The notes: generated by a model not told the origin, from the letters alone. Counted from the stretch's first letter, positions 35,752-46,781 are shown. The stretch is 52,789 bases of DNA from Hassallia byssoidea VB512170 (GCF_000817785.2 NZ_JTCM02000044.1:1-52789), one strand, 5' to 3'. A program made the numbers and translations.

Positions 35752-36181
35752 TGCACCCTCCCCAAGTATTGCATATTTATTTGACCACACTATTAATTAA
35801 TAGACAATAGATGTGGCAGATTATGCGTTTGTGTGGGATAAGAGTGAAGGTTTAAGTGCGATCGCGCTTTCGCCTCGCAAAGAAGCGATCGCGCTTTCGC
35901 AAAAATGAAATAAGCAGAAAAGCGATCGCTTATATCCGCTCTTTAGTTGAGTTAAGGCTTGTTGTGTTCAGATTGACATAAGCAATTACACAACAAAGTT
36001 AGTATCGGCTTACCAGTTCTCTGCACTTCATGCGCTGTCATTATAAATGCAGAAGTTGTCGTTACCAACATAAGTGCGATCGTTCTTAACATTCAAACAG
36101 TTACAAGCAACATTTAATTTGTCGTTAAGACCGCTGTTATTAGACTTACGAGCAAAAATCGATAAATGAAGTTTGCGCTTT
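35752..36181. repeat. spacer between haemagglutinin copies 1 and 2 with HIP1-containing repeats
   Basis: No gene supported. GCGATCGCGCTTTCGC occurs twice (35858-35873 and 35885-35900), followed by AAAAATGAAATAAGCAGAAA. The start of the motif (GTTTAAGTGCGATCGC) and the AAAAATGAAATAA segment recur in the spacer upstream of copy 2 (40121-40160), indicating that spacer and gene were duplicated together. Confidence 0.7.
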
Positions 36182-39100
36182 TCACTCTTTGTTGGCGCAA
36201 GTAGGAACAGACACACTAGCTGTAGCGTCAGACGCTGAAGAAATAAGCGTTACTTCCCCTTTACCATTAAACACCCAACCAGTAGCAGGCACAATTTCCA
36301 CTTTTGGTATGCTTAGTTTAGCCGTAGGTATCCGATCTGGATTTTGTGCAGTAGCGGCACTGAGGCGAGTATCAGTCCAAACAACGTCATTACTAAGGAA
36401 ATCGTCAGGACTGGGGGGTAAACCACCGCGTCCGGTAACGAGGAAGGTAGCACCTTCCTCGTCAAATGCGGTACAGTTAGAGGCAATTAGTGCTGGGGTA
36501 TTTACTACACCTGCGGGCAGTTGCAATAACCCCCTGCTGGGGTCAACATAGGGCGTGTTGATTTCTATAGTGCCTTGTACCCCAAGTTCAGAACTAGCTG
36601 TAATGTCACTTAAGTCAGTTGGGCGTGGACGAGACTCAATGCCATAAATCCCAGTTGCTGTAATATCAACTCTACCTCCAGAACCGGTGAAAGCATTGGC
36701 GCTGATGTCGCTATCTTCATTAGGTACGGCGACGATGAAGCCATTGGGAGAATTGATGGTGATATTACCCCCGTCTCCACCTCGTTGTCCATCGCCCGCA
36801 TTGGTAGATATCCGACTGTTGCGGCGTAAAAGCAGCAAGCCCTGACTTTGAATTTCAATGTTACCACCAAGGGTGCTAGCGGTTTCTGCTGATAGAAAAG
36901 CTCTGTTATCTAACTGAAGACTGTCTGCTTGAATCTGAATGTTACCACCAATTCCAGCGCCTTGACTGCCTACAGTCACTCCTGCGCCATTTTCAATTAC
37001 CACAGTTCTGGGGTCGATGAAAATACTGCCGCCATTGCCGGAACTGACTGCATCAGTATTTGCAAGTAAACCAGTACCTGTACCAGAAAGGGAAAAGCGA
37101 TCGCCTACATTAACACTAATATTTCCGGCATTTCCACTACCAAATGTCGTGGTTTGTAGTTTGCCCCCATTAAACAAGTCAAAAGTATTCGCATTGATGG
37201 TAATGCTACCACCATCACTTGCAGAATTGGTTGTGGCATTTAAAGTCGCATTATTGCCAATTTGAAAAGCTTGGGTAGTGACTGCGATCGCGCCGCCCTT
37301 GCCTGTATTAGAATTAGTTTCGCTAAAAAGTCCACTTGAAGAGTCCCGAATGCTAACCAAACCATTTGGCGCATCGATACGAATCTTACCCGCATTTCCC
37401 TGACTTTCAGTGCTGGCACTAATTTGTCCCCCATTAGTTAGAGACAAAGATTGTGTTTGAATATCAACATTGCCACCCTCACCCCTGGCATTTTGGTTTA
37501 CACCAGTAGAAATTAAGCTATCAGACAAAGAAACAGAGTCCGCATTTCGCACTACAATATTACCAGCATTTCCCTGCCCAGAAGTTGCCGCCGAAATTAG
37601 TGAACCGTTAGTTAGCGAGAGGGTTTGGGCATCAATCTTAATTTCCTGACCGTTACCAGAGGCACCTGAGTTGACAGTGCTGAGAATGCGGCTATTGTCA
37701 AGCAAAACAGAATTAGTTTTAATCGCAATTAAACCAGCTCTTCCTTGTTGGCTGGTGATGCTGCCCAGAGCGCTATCACCGCTAATCAAGACTGAACCAA
37801 TGCTTGAAGAAGTTGTATTTAAAAAAATTGAGCCAGAATCACCTTGACCAAAAGATCCGCTAGTGATATAGCTTTCGTTAGCGATCGCTATATCAGCAGC
37901 ATTAATTGTAATGTCTCCTCCTCTGCCAGAGCCACTCCTACCGGAGTACGCTGAACTAGTAATAAGGGAGTTGTCAATTAAAACTGATTTAGCAGCAATT
38001 GCGATTGGTCCTCCATCAAAACCAATAGTGCGGCTATCAATAAAACTATCGTTTGTAATCAAAATTGATTCAGGAGCCTTGATAGTTATCGACGCTCCAT
38101 TGCCCCCTCTACCATCACTGCTGACAGAGCTATTGTCAATTACCACGGAGTCAACATTAGCACTTAAAGTGATTCCCGCTCCTCCTCCAGCGTTGCCCGT
38201 ACTACCGATAAAGCCTTGGTTTTTTATGTTAATTCCATCAGCGGTGATGTTGATAAATCCAGCACTCCCCGAACGGTTGTTATTGAAGCCATTTGAAGTG
38301 CTAGAAATTGAACTGTTGTCAAGCAAGAACGATTTAGCAGTAACAGTGATGGAACCAGCGTTATTATTTGGTGTCCAGGTAATGTTACTGATCCTACTAT
38401 TATTTGCCAGAGAAACTGATTTCCCAGTAATATTGATTGGTTTGCCATCACCCCCCCCATAGGTGTCTGCTTGGATAGTGCTGTTTTCTAGAGAAACAGA
38501 GTCAGCAGTCACACTAACAGCTCCAGATCCCCCAGCACCATCGGGAGTACTAGCTAAACCACTGGAGACAAAACTGTTATTTAGTAGCACTGAGCGACCG
38601 GATATGCTAATATCTCCGGCATTAGAACGAAGATTTCCATTCAGGTTGACATTACCACTACCAGAATTATCACTATCAGCTTTCAGGACGATATTTAAAG
38701 CATTAAACACGCTGGGCACAAAAAAAGTCTGGATGTCAACGTTGTTATCGATCGTGATATCATTAGCAGCTTGCAGCGTCAAAGTTGCCGGACTACTAAA
38801 CGGGTTTTTGGCAATCGAACTAGCAACTGTAATATTACCAGCGCCAACGCCTGTATTCGCTGTGGTGATGGTCACATTTGTGCCTGTATTTAATCGGTTT
38901 TCAATATCTGCACTGTTAATTACTGCATCATCAGAAGTTGGTGCAAACACATCAGGGTTAGTACCGTTAAAATTGCCATTCACCGTATCGGCATTTTGAA
39001 TTGTGATATTACCCGAATCGATTAACCATGTTCCACCATTACCGCTAACAGCAGCAGCATTAACATTAATTCCGGAAACATCGAGAAATCCTGAACTTGA

Positions 39101-39994
39101 GGTTTCAATTAATCCACCATTACCACCAATTCCTCCCCGCGCCGTGAGAGTACCATAAACTCGTAGCGATTCATTTGCTCGGACAGAAATTTGCCCACCA
39201 TCACCAGTGTTGAGTGCATCCGCATTAATACTGGCAGTCGGTGCAATATAGGTTGCATTAGGTGAGAAATCACCACCAATCAATACCTTACCACCACCAG
39301 TTTGACTAGATACATCAATTCGGGCATTATCAAATAAGCCAATGCGATCGCCTAACACTTCCACAGTCCCCCCCGCAGTTGTGAGTGAACCAGTGTTGGT
39401 GACAGTGCTACCCGATAGAGTGAGAGTTTGTCCTGGCTTTAGTGCTAAATTTCCTGCATTGGCAATACCTACCGTTGGTTGACTGACTCCATATTGCAAT
39501 CCCGGACGAATATTAATTGTCAGCAACGGTGGTGCTTGAGGATTAATAGCGCTAAACTCGCTACCATCAGAGAACTTGAGACTACTAGCTGTACTGGCAA
39601 AGAATGAACCCCCAAGATTTAAACTGGCATTAGGTCCAAAAACAATCCCCGATGGGTTAATTACAAACAGATTTGCTGTACCGTTAGCGCGAATCAAACC
39701 ATCAATGTTAGAGATTGACCCACCTGTTACCCTGCTAATAATGTTCTGAATGTCAAGAGCATTATTGAAGAAAGCAGTGCCACCAGTTGGGACAGAAAAC
39801 TGCCCAAAGCTGTGAAACAAGTTGCTTCCAGCTTGAGTTCCACCAGTGATGTTAAAAGTGCTACCCTCTAATTTGATGTTGGAATTATTGGGAAGAGTGC
39901 TATCTGGTGAAATTTGAGCATTAGCGTAATTTCCACATAACACAATCGCAATACCTAACAAAGCGCTCCAACGAGTAATTCTCAAGCCGGACAT
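36182..39994 (-). CDS. two-partner-secretion filamentous haemagglutinin-type exoprotein, copy 2
   Basis: A 1270-residue paralogue. The start [19 protein letters not shown] is preceded by GGAGGGAG. After the signal peptide the TPS domain is close to copies 1 and 3, but the following section differs: [38 protein letters not shown], and a [11 protein letters not shown]-type stretch replace the SVPIGLQFG segment of the others. The repeat region then has many DNSSI/ISS and GNGG elements. The last roughly 350 residues are nearly identical to copy 3. C-terminal cysteines occur in ASNCTAFD and VPTCANKE. It is a mosaic gene and the source type for the relic at 31121. Confidence 0.9.
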   Translation of the reverse strand: MSGLRITRWSALLGIAIVLCGNYANAQISPDSTLPNNSNIKLEGSTFNITGGTQAGSNLFHSFGQFSVPTGGTAFFNNALDIQNIISRVTGGSISNIDGLIRANGTANLFVINPSGIVFGPNASLNLGGSFFASTASSLKFSDGSEFSAINPQAPPLLTINIRPGLQYGVSQPTVGIANAGNLALKPGQTLTLSGSTVTNTGSLTTAGGTVEVLGDRIGLFDNARIDVSSQTGGGKVLIGGDFSPNATYIAPTASINADALNTGDGGQISVRANESLRVYGTLTARGGIGGNGGLIETSSSGFLDVSGINVNAAAVSGNGGTWLIDSGNITIQNADTVNGNFNGTNPDVFAPTSDDAVINSADIENRLNTGTNVTITTANTGVGAGNITVASSIAKNPFSSPATLTLQAANDITIDNNVDIQTFFVPSVFNALNIVLKADSDNSGSGNVNLNGNLRSNAGDISISGRSVLLNNSFVSSGLASTPDGAGGSGAVSVTADSVSLENSTIQADTYGGGDGKPINITGKSVSLANNSRISNITWTPNNNAGSITVTAKSFLLDNSSISSTSNGFNNNRSGSAGFINITADGINIKNQGFIGSTGNAGGGAGITLSANVDSVVIDNSSVSSDGRGGNGASITIKAPESILITNDSFIDSRTIGFDGGPIAIAAKSVLIDNSLITSSAYSGRSGSGRGGDITINAADIAIANESYITSGSFGQGDSGSIFLNTTSSSIGSVLISGDSALGSITSQQGRAGLIAIKTNSVLLDNSRILSTVNSGASGNGQEIKIDAQTLSLTNGSLISAATSGQGNAGNIVVRNADSVSLSDSLISTGVNQNARGEGGNVDIQTQSLSLTNGGQISASTESQGNAGKIRIDAPNGLVSIRDSSSGLFSETNSNTGKGGAIAVTTQAFQIGNNATLNATTNSASDGGSITINANTFDLFNGGKLQTTTFGSGNAGNISVNVGDRFSLSGTGTGLLANTDAVSSGNGGSIFIDPRTVVIENGAGVTVGSQGAGIGGNIQIQADSLQLDNRAFLSAETASTLGGNIEIQSQGLLLLRRNSRISTNAGDGQRGGDGGNITINSPNGFIVAVPNEDSDISANAFTGSGGRVDITATGIYGIESRPRPTDLSDITASSELGVQGTIEINTPYVDPSRGLLQLPAGVVNTPALIASNCTAFDEEGATFLVTGRGGLPPSPDDFLSNDVVWTDTRLSAATAQNPDRIPTAKLSIPKVEIVPATGWVFNGKGEVTLISSASDATASVSVPTCANKE

Positions 39995-40194
39995 TGCACT
40001 CCCTCCAAGTATTGCGATGTTTACTTCATTACACTCTTAATGAGTAAATCATAGGGATGTCAGATTTTTTGATTTTTGCCAAGAATATTAATAACTGTGC
40101 GTGAAATTTGATATAGGTTTAAGTGCGATCGCTATATAGCAAAAATGAAATAAACAGAAAAGCGAAAGCTGCAATCCACAATTTCTCTACTAGT
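39995..40194. repeat. spacer between haemagglutinin copies 2 and 3
   Basis: Contains GTTTAAGTGCGATCGC, AAAAATGAAATAAACAGAAA and AGCGAAAGCTGCAATCCACA (up to about 40181). The last two recur just beyond the stop of copy 1 (about 32247-32284). This supports tandem duplication of gene plus 3' flank. Confidence 0.7.
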
Positions 40195-43100
40195 TTACTG
40201 TTGAGCGCAAGTAGGAACAGACACACTAGCTGTAGCGTCAGACGCTGAAGAGATAAGCGTTACCTCCCCTTTGCCATTAAACACCCAACCCGTAGCAGGC
40301 ACAATTTCCACTTTTGGTATGCTTAGTTTAGCCGCAGATGTCCTGGATTGTTGTGCAGTGGTAGCGCTTAGTAGACGAGTATCAGTCCAAATAACGTCAC
40401 TGCTAAGGAAATCGTCCGGGCTTAGAGGCAAACCACCGCGTCCGGTGACAGTGAACTCGCTACCCTTTTTGTCAAAAGCAGCACAGCTAGACGAAACCAG
40501 TCTTGGAGTATTTACTACACCTGCGGACAATTGCAATAATCCTCGATTCGGGTCAACAATGGGCGTGTTGATATCTATAGTGCCTTGTACCCCACTTTCC
40601 GAACTAGCAGTAATGTCACTAAGCTCAGTTGGGCGTGGGCGAGGCTCAATGCCATAAATCCCACTTGCTGTAATATTAACTCTACCTCCAGAACCGGTGA
40701 AAGCATTGGCGCTGATGTCGCTATTTTCTTGGGGGACGGCAACGATGAATCCATTGGGAGAATTGATGGTGATGTTACCCCCATCTCCACCACCTTGTCC
40801 TCTGCCTGCATTGGTAGATATCCGACTGTTGCGGCGTAAAAGTAGCAAGTCCTGACTTTGAATTTCAATGTTACCACCAAGGGTGCTAACGGTTTCTGCT
40901 GATAGAAAAGCTCTGTTATCTAACTTCAAACTGTCTGCTTGAATCTGAATGTTACCACCAATTCCAGCGCCTTGACTGTCTACACTCACCCTTGCGCCAT
41001 CCTGAATTACGGCAGTTTTTGAGTTGATTTCTATACTGCCGCCATTGCCGGAACTTTCAGCACCAGTATTTGCAAGTAAATCAGTACCTGCACCGGATAT
41101 GGAAAAGCGATCGCCTACATTAACACTAATATTTCCGGCATTTCCACTACCAAATGTCGTGGTTAGTAATTTGCCCCCACTAAACAAGTCAAAAGTATTA
41201 GCATTGATAATAACGCTACCACCATCACTTGCAGAATTGGTTGTGGCATTCAAAGTCGCATTATTGCTAATTTCAAAGCCTTTGGTCGTGACTGTGATAA
41301 TACCACCCTTGCCTGTATCAGAACTCGTTTGGGTCAACAGTCTACTCGAATCAGAAATGCTGACCGAACCATTTGGCGCATCAATATTAATGTTGCCCGC
41401 ATTACCTTTTCCTTGGCTTTGAGCAGTAATTTCACTGTTATTGGTGAGAGAGAGCTCACCAGCATTCAGATTGATTTCACCTCCCTGACCGATTGCCTGA
41501 CTACCTAAGCCACTGGTAATAAAGCCATTGGCAAGGGTAATTGAATCACGAGCATTTATGTTTAAAAATCCTCCAGCACTACCTTGACCATTACTATTAA
41601 TTCCAATACCTGCGCCGTTATTAATGCTAAGGATGGTTGAGTTAATTTCTATACTGCCGCCATTGCCTGAACTTCCAGCTTCAGTATTTGCAAATAAACC
41701 ACTACTAGCGCTATCTGCTTGCACTTTGTCGGGAAATGTAACTTTATCGGCGGCATAATTTGGGTTAGTGCCTGATAACACGATATTGTCACCTACCTTA
41801 AGGAAGATGTTACCCGCATTACCCCTACTTCGAGCAGTCGTGAGAATTTGTCCGCCATCAAAAAGCTCAACGACTTTGGCATTAACCATGATATCACCGC
41901 CCCCGAAGTCGCTTTTAGTGTCGGCTGCTATAGCTGCCCCATCTAATATACGTAATTTATCAGTATTAATATTGATGTTACCTGCCGTACCATTAGCATC
42001 TTTATCACTGAGCGTTGTTAACGTAGTATAAAAATAGGTTCCTGATCGATCCTGTCTTGGAGGTGAGGATGTTGGTTCTTTCCCAGAGATTTGCACTGTA
42101 TCTTTAGCATTAATGTTAATATTGCCGGAGTTTCCACCACCCTTAGACGACTGAGCTGTAAGTTCAGAACCGTCAGTCACAAAAACAGATTGCCCGCTTA
42201 TATTAATATCACCACCTTTGGCTTGACCCGCTAACTCGCCACTGACAGCACTAACAAGCAAGCTATTTTGAATAGATACATTCCCCGGAGATTTGACTGT
42301 GATATTTCCGGCAATTCCTCCACCAGTTCCGCTTATCAGTGAGCTATTATCAGCTATGGATATAGAGTTGTTACCAAATAGTGATATGCTTCCTCCATTT
42401 GTTTTTCCAGCGCCAGCTTGCAGATAAGCATTCTCTAATGAAATAGAGTCACCAGCCGAAAGTGATATATCTCCACCTCCGAGTCCTTGCTCGTTGTAGG
42501 TATATATTACCCGATCCAGAACGTTCGCATCTTGTCCGATTAAAGTGATTTTGCCAGTAGCAGAGAGTGATACATTTCCACCACGTCCCTGTCCGCTGCT
42601 TTGTGTATCTAGTGTTGTAGGTCTTTCTTTCCCATCGGGAACACTAGCGCGACTATCGACAAAAATCTCTCCTGCTTGAATACTGATGTTACCTGCGTTT
42701 CCTATGGCATTTTCTTGAGTGCGCGTCGTTAACACAGTATTTTGGAAGTCCCCTGCGCGATCGCCACCCATCTTATGAAATGGATCGTTGCCTGATATTT
42801 CCACTTTATCAACAGCGTTAATCGAAATATTTCCGGCTTTTCCACTACCCCTAGACAATCTAGCTGTTAATTCTGCCCCCTCAGTTACAGAAACAGAACG
42901 TCCGCTTATATTGATATCACCAGCATTAACGGTGATGTCGCTACCAACGTTAGTCGAAACCAAGCTACGTTTGATAGAGACATTACCAGGCGATTTGATT
43001 GTAATATTTCCTGCATTTCCTCCACCAGTTCCGGTTATTAACGAGCTATTATCAGTTATGGATACATTGTTACCAAGTAGTGATATGTTTCCCCCATTTG

Positions 43101-44409
43101 CTTTTCCACCGCCAGCTAGCAGATAAGCATTGGATAATAAAATAGAGCCAGCAGCAGAGAGTGATATATCTCCACCTCCGAGTCCTTGGCTGCCGTAGGT
43201 AGATATCACTTTATCCTGAATGTTGGCATCCTGTCCAATTAAAGTAATTTCAGAAGTAGCAGAGAGTGATACATTTCCAGCACGTCCCTGTCCATTGCTA
43301 CTTGTATCTAGTGCTGCAAAAATCTCATTTCCATCGGGAACACTAGCCCGATTATCGACGAAAATATCACCTGCTTGAATACTGATGTTACCCGCATTAC
43401 CTGTAGTACCCTCAGCACTGATATTGGTTATTCTGCTCAATTGATTGATTGTTACTACCCCTGTAGCATTGAGCGTAATATTTCCTGGCACAGAGGCAAT
43501 TCCCGCTTCTTTGTTTAATCCAGCAGAAATCTTGCTACTTCCCAAAATATCAATGGAACGGGCAGTAATTCCTACACTACCCGCACCATTACCAGTCACA
43601 TCAACTTTAGCAGCGTTTAATAGGGATACATCTGCTCTTGGTATATCTACAGGAAAACTTAAGGAAAGATTGTTATTATTAACTTGAAAATTTACCGTTC
43701 CCCAAGCTGCTACTCCTGCCAACTCGACTCGACCATTTGCAGCTTGCAACAACCCACCATCCAATCTCACCTCACCACCCACCAAGGCTAAGGTTTTTCC
43801 TGGCTCGACTTGAAGACCTACACTTTCACCGTTACTATTAGTTGCAACAGATTGATTTTGGATGCTTCCCGGATTCGCTCCAAATTGCAAACCAATGGGA
43901 ACGCTGATGGTTAGCAAGGGTGTGCTTTGTCGAGCAGTTGCACTAAACTCAAAACCATCGGCAAACTTCAGACTACTAGCTGTACTTGCCAGAAATGAGC
44001 CACCAACATTCAAACTGGCATTTTTACCAAAAACAATCCCCGACGGATTGAGGAAAAACAAATTAGCAGTACCATTAGCGCGAATCAAACCATCAATGTT
44101 AGAGATTGAACCACCTGTTACCCTACCAATAATATTCTGAATATCAACAGCATTGTTGAAGAAAGCAGTGCCACCAGTAGGTACAGAAAACTGCCCAAAG
44201 CTGTGAAACAAGTTGCTTCCAGCTTGGGTTCCGCCAGTGATGTTAAAAGTGCTACCTATATTACTGATATTGGAATTATTGGGTAGAGTGCCATCTGGTG
44301 TAATTTGAGCATTAGCGTAATTTACAGAAACAGCGAGTGTCTGCGATACGGCGGCGATCGCAATACCCAACAACACACGACACAAACGAGTAATTCCCAA
44401 GCCGAACAT
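40195..44409 (-). CDS. two-partner-secretion filamentous haemagglutinin-type exoprotein, copy 3
   Basis: About 1404 residues from MFGLGITRLCRVLLGIAIAA at 44409, with GGGAGA upstream; the ATG at 44421 is also possible. Signal peptide ending near YANA, TPS domain ([20 protein letters not shown] to [17 protein letters not shown]), then SVPIGLQFGANPGS as in copy 1. The beta-helix contains an internal duplication: two long blocks, each with GNISIQAG(D/E)IFVD(N/S)RASVPDG, SLSATSEITLIGQDAN or its variant, and a GGGNAGNITIKSPGNVSI-like segment. The C-terminal part matches copy 2, ending with SSSCAAFD and VPTCAQQ. No partner transporter nearby. Confidence 0.9.
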   Translation of the reverse strand: MFGLGITRLCRVLLGIAIAAVSQTLAVSVNYANAQITPDGTLPNNSNISNIGSTFNITGGTQAGSNLFHSFGQFSVPTGGTAFFNNAVDIQNIIGRVTGGSISNIDGLIRANGTANLFFLNPSGIVFGKNASLNVGGSFLASTASSLKFADGFEFSATARQSTPLLTISVPIGLQFGANPGSIQNQSVATNSNGESVGLQVEPGKTLALVGGEVRLDGGLLQAANGRVELAGVAAWGTVNFQVNNNNLSLSFPVDIPRADVSLLNAAKVDVTGNGAGSVGITARSIDILGSSKISAGLNKEAGIASVPGNITLNATGVVTINQLSRITNISAEGTTGNAGNISIQAGDIFVDNRASVPDGNEIFAALDTSSNGQGRAGNVSLSATSEITLIGQDANIQDKVISTYGSQGLGGGDISLSAAGSILLSNAYLLAGGGKANGGNISLLGNNVSITDNSSLITGTGGGNAGNITIKSPGNVSIKRSLVSTNVGSDITVNAGDINISGRSVSVTEGAELTARLSRGSGKAGNISINAVDKVEISGNDPFHKMGGDRAGDFQNTVLTTRTQENAIGNAGNISIQAGEIFVDSRASVPDGKERPTTLDTQSSGQGRGGNVSLSATGKITLIGQDANVLDRVIYTYNEQGLGGGDISLSAGDSISLENAYLQAGAGKTNGGSISLFGNNSISIADNSSLISGTGGGIAGNITVKSPGNVSIQNSLLVSAVSGELAGQAKGGDINISGQSVFVTDGSELTAQSSKGGGNSGNININAKDTVQISGKEPTSSPPRQDRSGTYFYTTLTTLSDKDANGTAGNININTDKLRILDGAAIAADTKSDFGGGDIMVNAKVVELFDGGQILTTARSRGNAGNIFLKVGDNIVLSGTNPNYAADKVTFPDKVQADSASSGLFANTEAGSSGNGGSIEINSTILSINNGAGIGINSNGQGSAGGFLNINARDSITLANGFITSGLGSQAIGQGGEINLNAGELSLTNNSEITAQSQGKGNAGNINIDAPNGSVSISDSSRLLTQTSSDTGKGGIITVTTKGFEISNNATLNATTNSASDGGSVIINANTFDLFSGGKLLTTTFGSGNAGNISVNVGDRFSISGAGTDLLANTGAESSGNGGSIEINSKTAVIQDGARVSVDSQGAGIGGNIQIQADSLKLDNRAFLSAETVSTLGGNIEIQSQDLLLLRRNSRISTNAGRGQGGGDGGNITINSPNGFIVAVPQENSDISANAFTGSGGRVNITASGIYGIEPRPRPTELSDITASSESGVQGTIDINTPIVDPNRGLLQLSAGVVNTPRLVSSSCAAFDKKGSEFTVTGRGGLPLSPDDFLSSDVIWTDTRLLSATTAQQSRTSAAKLSIPKVEIVPATGWVFNGKGEVTLISSASDATASVSVPTCAQQ

Positions 44410-44780
44410 TGTATCTCCCAATATTGTGATGTTTACTTCATTACAATTTTAATCAGTAAACCACACTATTAATGGTTGTTGAATTTTTACCAATAATCTT
44501 CAGAACTACATGTAATATTTTATATAAATATTTCTCCAGAACAACACGTAGGGGCAATTCATGAATTGCCCCTACAAGACTTTTAAGTGCGATCGCATTC
44601 CTCCTCTATTCCCAGATAGATAGACAGGTGAACCGAAAAGTTCTACAATCAGTTTCAATTGTGGTAATCTTACCTATTGCCCAATCAACCCAAACATAGT
44701 AAAAAATTTTGGTGATTCGGCTCAATTGCGCCGATCGCTCTATTAAGATAAAGACGTCTTTAGTAGAGGGCGACAAACAA
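44410..44780. repeat. non-coding gap with GTAGGGGCAATTC palindrome
   Basis: Upstream of haemagglutinin copy 3 and of the small membrane gene. The only clear element is the palindrome with arms GTAGGGGCAATTC (44548-44560) and GAATTGCCCCTAC (44563-44575), loop AT, related by paired changes to the palindrome at 22612. Promoters for both flanking genes must lie here, but none is certain. Confidence 0.65.
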
Positions 44781-44903
44781 ATGGATGTAAAATTGATATT
44801 AGTTGGATTAACAGTTATCTTTACCGTTGCCTGCTTATTTTTCGGCACGAAAAATGGCTTTTATGACTCAGACAACTACCACGGTAATGGCTCGGCACAT
44901 TAA
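44781..44903 (+). CDS. 40-residue single-span membrane peptide, possibly Psb35-like
   Basis: Read from the ATG at 44781 with AGAGGGCG upstream; the longer reading from 44709 adds 24 residues unlike the family. One membrane helix (LILVGLTVIFTVACLFFG) is followed by a short tail TKNGFYDSDNYHGNGSAH. The conserved-looking DSDNYHGNGSAH end resembles small thylakoid peptides of cyanobacteria, such as the photosystem II-associated Psb35 family, but this comparison is from memory and tentative. It is monocistronic and precedes an MBL hydrolase gene. Confidence 0.6.
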   Translation: MDVKLILVGLTVIFTVACLFFGTKNGFYDSDNYHGNGSAH

Positions 44904-44952
44904 CAAACGCCCTTAGCCCCTAGTTTGATGGGTTGTCATTATCCACGTTTTT

Positions 44953-44972
44953 CCGAACCAGCGCGGGTTCGG
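44953..44972. terminator. small hairpin after the membrane peptide gene
   Basis: CCGAACC (44953-44959) and GGTTCGG (44966-44972) form a 7-bp stem about 50 bases beyond the stop of the 40-residue peptide gene. No T-run follows, so terminator function is weakly supported. Confidence 0.3.
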
Positions 44973-45113
44973 AGGCGTCCTCCCCAATTCCCTAATCCGC
45001 ATTCGGGCAGGGACGCACTTAGGAACTTACCCCAAGGTCACAAGACCAAAAACCGCGTAAATCTAGGCTTTTGGGAAATGTGCAACAAATATGAGGTTTG
45101 AGGGGAAAAGACC

Positions 45114-46781
45114 ATGAGTGAGGATCTGTCAGTATCCTCTCGCATTGATGCAGCCGAGGGGACGAATGAATTAGAATGTTTTCCCTATGGTGTCCACCAT
45201 AAGGATGAAGGTGTCTGTTTATTAGTGCGGATGGGACCGCACCGCATTCTGCTTGACTGTGGCTTAAAAGATATTTCATCGCTGGTAAAGGGGCTGAAAA
45301 AGTCGGCAAAGCGAGGCAATTCGCCTTTACCAGCAGATTTAGTTTTGGTAAGTCACGCTCACCCAGATCATGCTAGCGGGTTGCTAGCACTGCATGAGGC
45401 TTTTCCTCTATTACCGATTTACGCCAGCGAGGTGACAACCAAGTTACTACCGCTGAATTGGCAAGACCAAGGAAATAAGGAAATTCCCCAATTTTGTCAA
45501 GCGTTGCCGTTGCGATCGCCTGTGGAATTTAAAGAAGGTTTAGTAGCAGAATTATACCCCGCAGGTCATCTACCCGGAGCGGTGGCGATTCTCCTCACCT
45601 ACACCACCCAGGAACGCTCTTACAAATTACTTTATACAGGTGACTTTTTCTTATCGAATTCGCGGCTGGTAGAAGGTTTGCGTTTAGAGGAATTGCGCGG
45701 ATTAGAATTGGATGTGCTAATTATTGAAGGCAGTTATGGCACATCGCGTCATCCGCACCGCCGCAATCAAGAAAATCAACTAGCAGAACGAATTAATCGG
45801 GCGATCGCTGACCGCTCCTCCGTACTACTACCTACACCAGCATTGGGTCTAGGTCAAGAATTATTGATGCTGTTACGCAGCCATCACCATTTCACCGGAC
45901 GCGACATAGATATTTGGGTTGATGGTACTGTCGCCACCGGATGCGATGCTTATTTAGAATTGTTACCCCACCTGCCCCCATCGGTACAAAACTTCGCCCG
46001 TCATCAACCGTTGTTTTGGGATGAACGAGTGCGTCCCCGCGTGCGTCGTTTGCAACCAGAATATCGTCACACTGTTGGTAACAATCCTTGTATTGTCCTG
46101 ACTGACTCGATAGTTGATTTGGGTGAATACTGCCAACTAGGTATGAATTCTTGGGTAATTCTCTCACCAGAAAAAAGTCATATACAAATTAAGATGCCAA
46201 ACCCAGGACAAACTAGTGTCGAAACTTATCTTTTGGCACAGCATAGCGATGGTCCTGGTACCACCCAGCTAATTCATAATTTACGACCCCAGCACGTCAT
46301 TTTTGTCCACGGTTCCCCAGGTTATTTGGCAGACCTGACTAGTTTGGAAGAATTGCAAAATCGCTACCACGTACATTCGCCCCCCAGTGGTACATTAGTA
46401 GAATTGCCGATTGGCGATACATTTTTGCAACCAGCAGCCCCAGAGACTAATTATGAGGGTGAATTAACAGAATTGGGAACGGTAATCACAATTACCCTCC
46501 CGGATGCCGTTACCGCTGACCCTAGGTGGCAACAATTTGGCGATACTGGCTTAATCGAAGCGCGTTGGCAGGGAGAAGAACTCGTATTGCGCGGTTTGTC
46601 GCAACGAGAACTACTCAATCAAAATAGCGATCGCTTTATTTGGTCTGATGTCGATTGCTGCGGTACCTGTAGACATCAAAGGGGGCAGCGGTGTTGGAAC
46701 CCCGCTTCCCCCCTGTATAACTTCAAGGTTACTCTTGAAGGTTACTGCCCTGCCTTTGAACGGTTAAGTGACGGTCAGTAG
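45114..46781 (+). CDS. MBL-fold beta-CASP-type hydrolase with C-terminal cysteine cluster
   Basis: A 555-residue protein preceded by GAGGGGA. Metallo-beta-lactamase motifs: SHAHPDHASG, LYPAGHLPGAVAIL, LLYTGDFFLSNS, with a CPSF/Ysh1-like region (DVLIIEGSYGTSRHPHRRNQ) and a beta-CASP domain ending in VFVHGSP-like IFVHGSPGYLADL. This suggests an RNA- or nucleic-acid-processing enzyme. The last 35 residues contain CCGTCRHQRGQRCWN and GYCPAFE, a four-to-five cysteine cluster that could bind zinc or an iron-sulfur centre. No signal peptide. Substrate unknown. Confidence 0.85.
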   Translation: MSEDLSVSSRIDAAEGTNELECFPYGVHHKDEGVCLLVRMGPHRILLDCGLKDISSLVKGLKKSAKRGNSPLPADLVLVSHAHPDHASGLLALHEAFPLLPIYASEVTTKLLPLNWQDQGNKEIPQFCQALPLRSPVEFKEGLVAELYPAGHLPGAVAILLTYTTQERSYKLLYTGDFFLSNSRLVEGLRLEELRGLELDVLIIEGSYGTSRHPHRRNQENQLAERINRAIADRSSVLLPTPALGLGQELLMLLRSHHHFTGRDIDIWVDGTVATGCDAYLELLPHLPPSVQNFARHQPLFWDERVRPRVRRLQPEYRHTVGNNPCIVLTDSIVDLGEYCQLGMNSWVILSPEKSHIQIKMPNPGQTSVETYLLAQHSDGPGTTQLIHNLRPQHVIFVHGSPGYLADLTSLEELQNRYHVHSPPSGTLVELPIGDTFLQPAAPETNYEGELTELGTVITITLPDAVTADPRWQQFGDTGLIEARWQGEELVLRGLSQRELLNQNSDRFIWSDVDCCGTCRHQRGQRCWNPASPLYNFKVTLEGYCPAFERLSDGQ

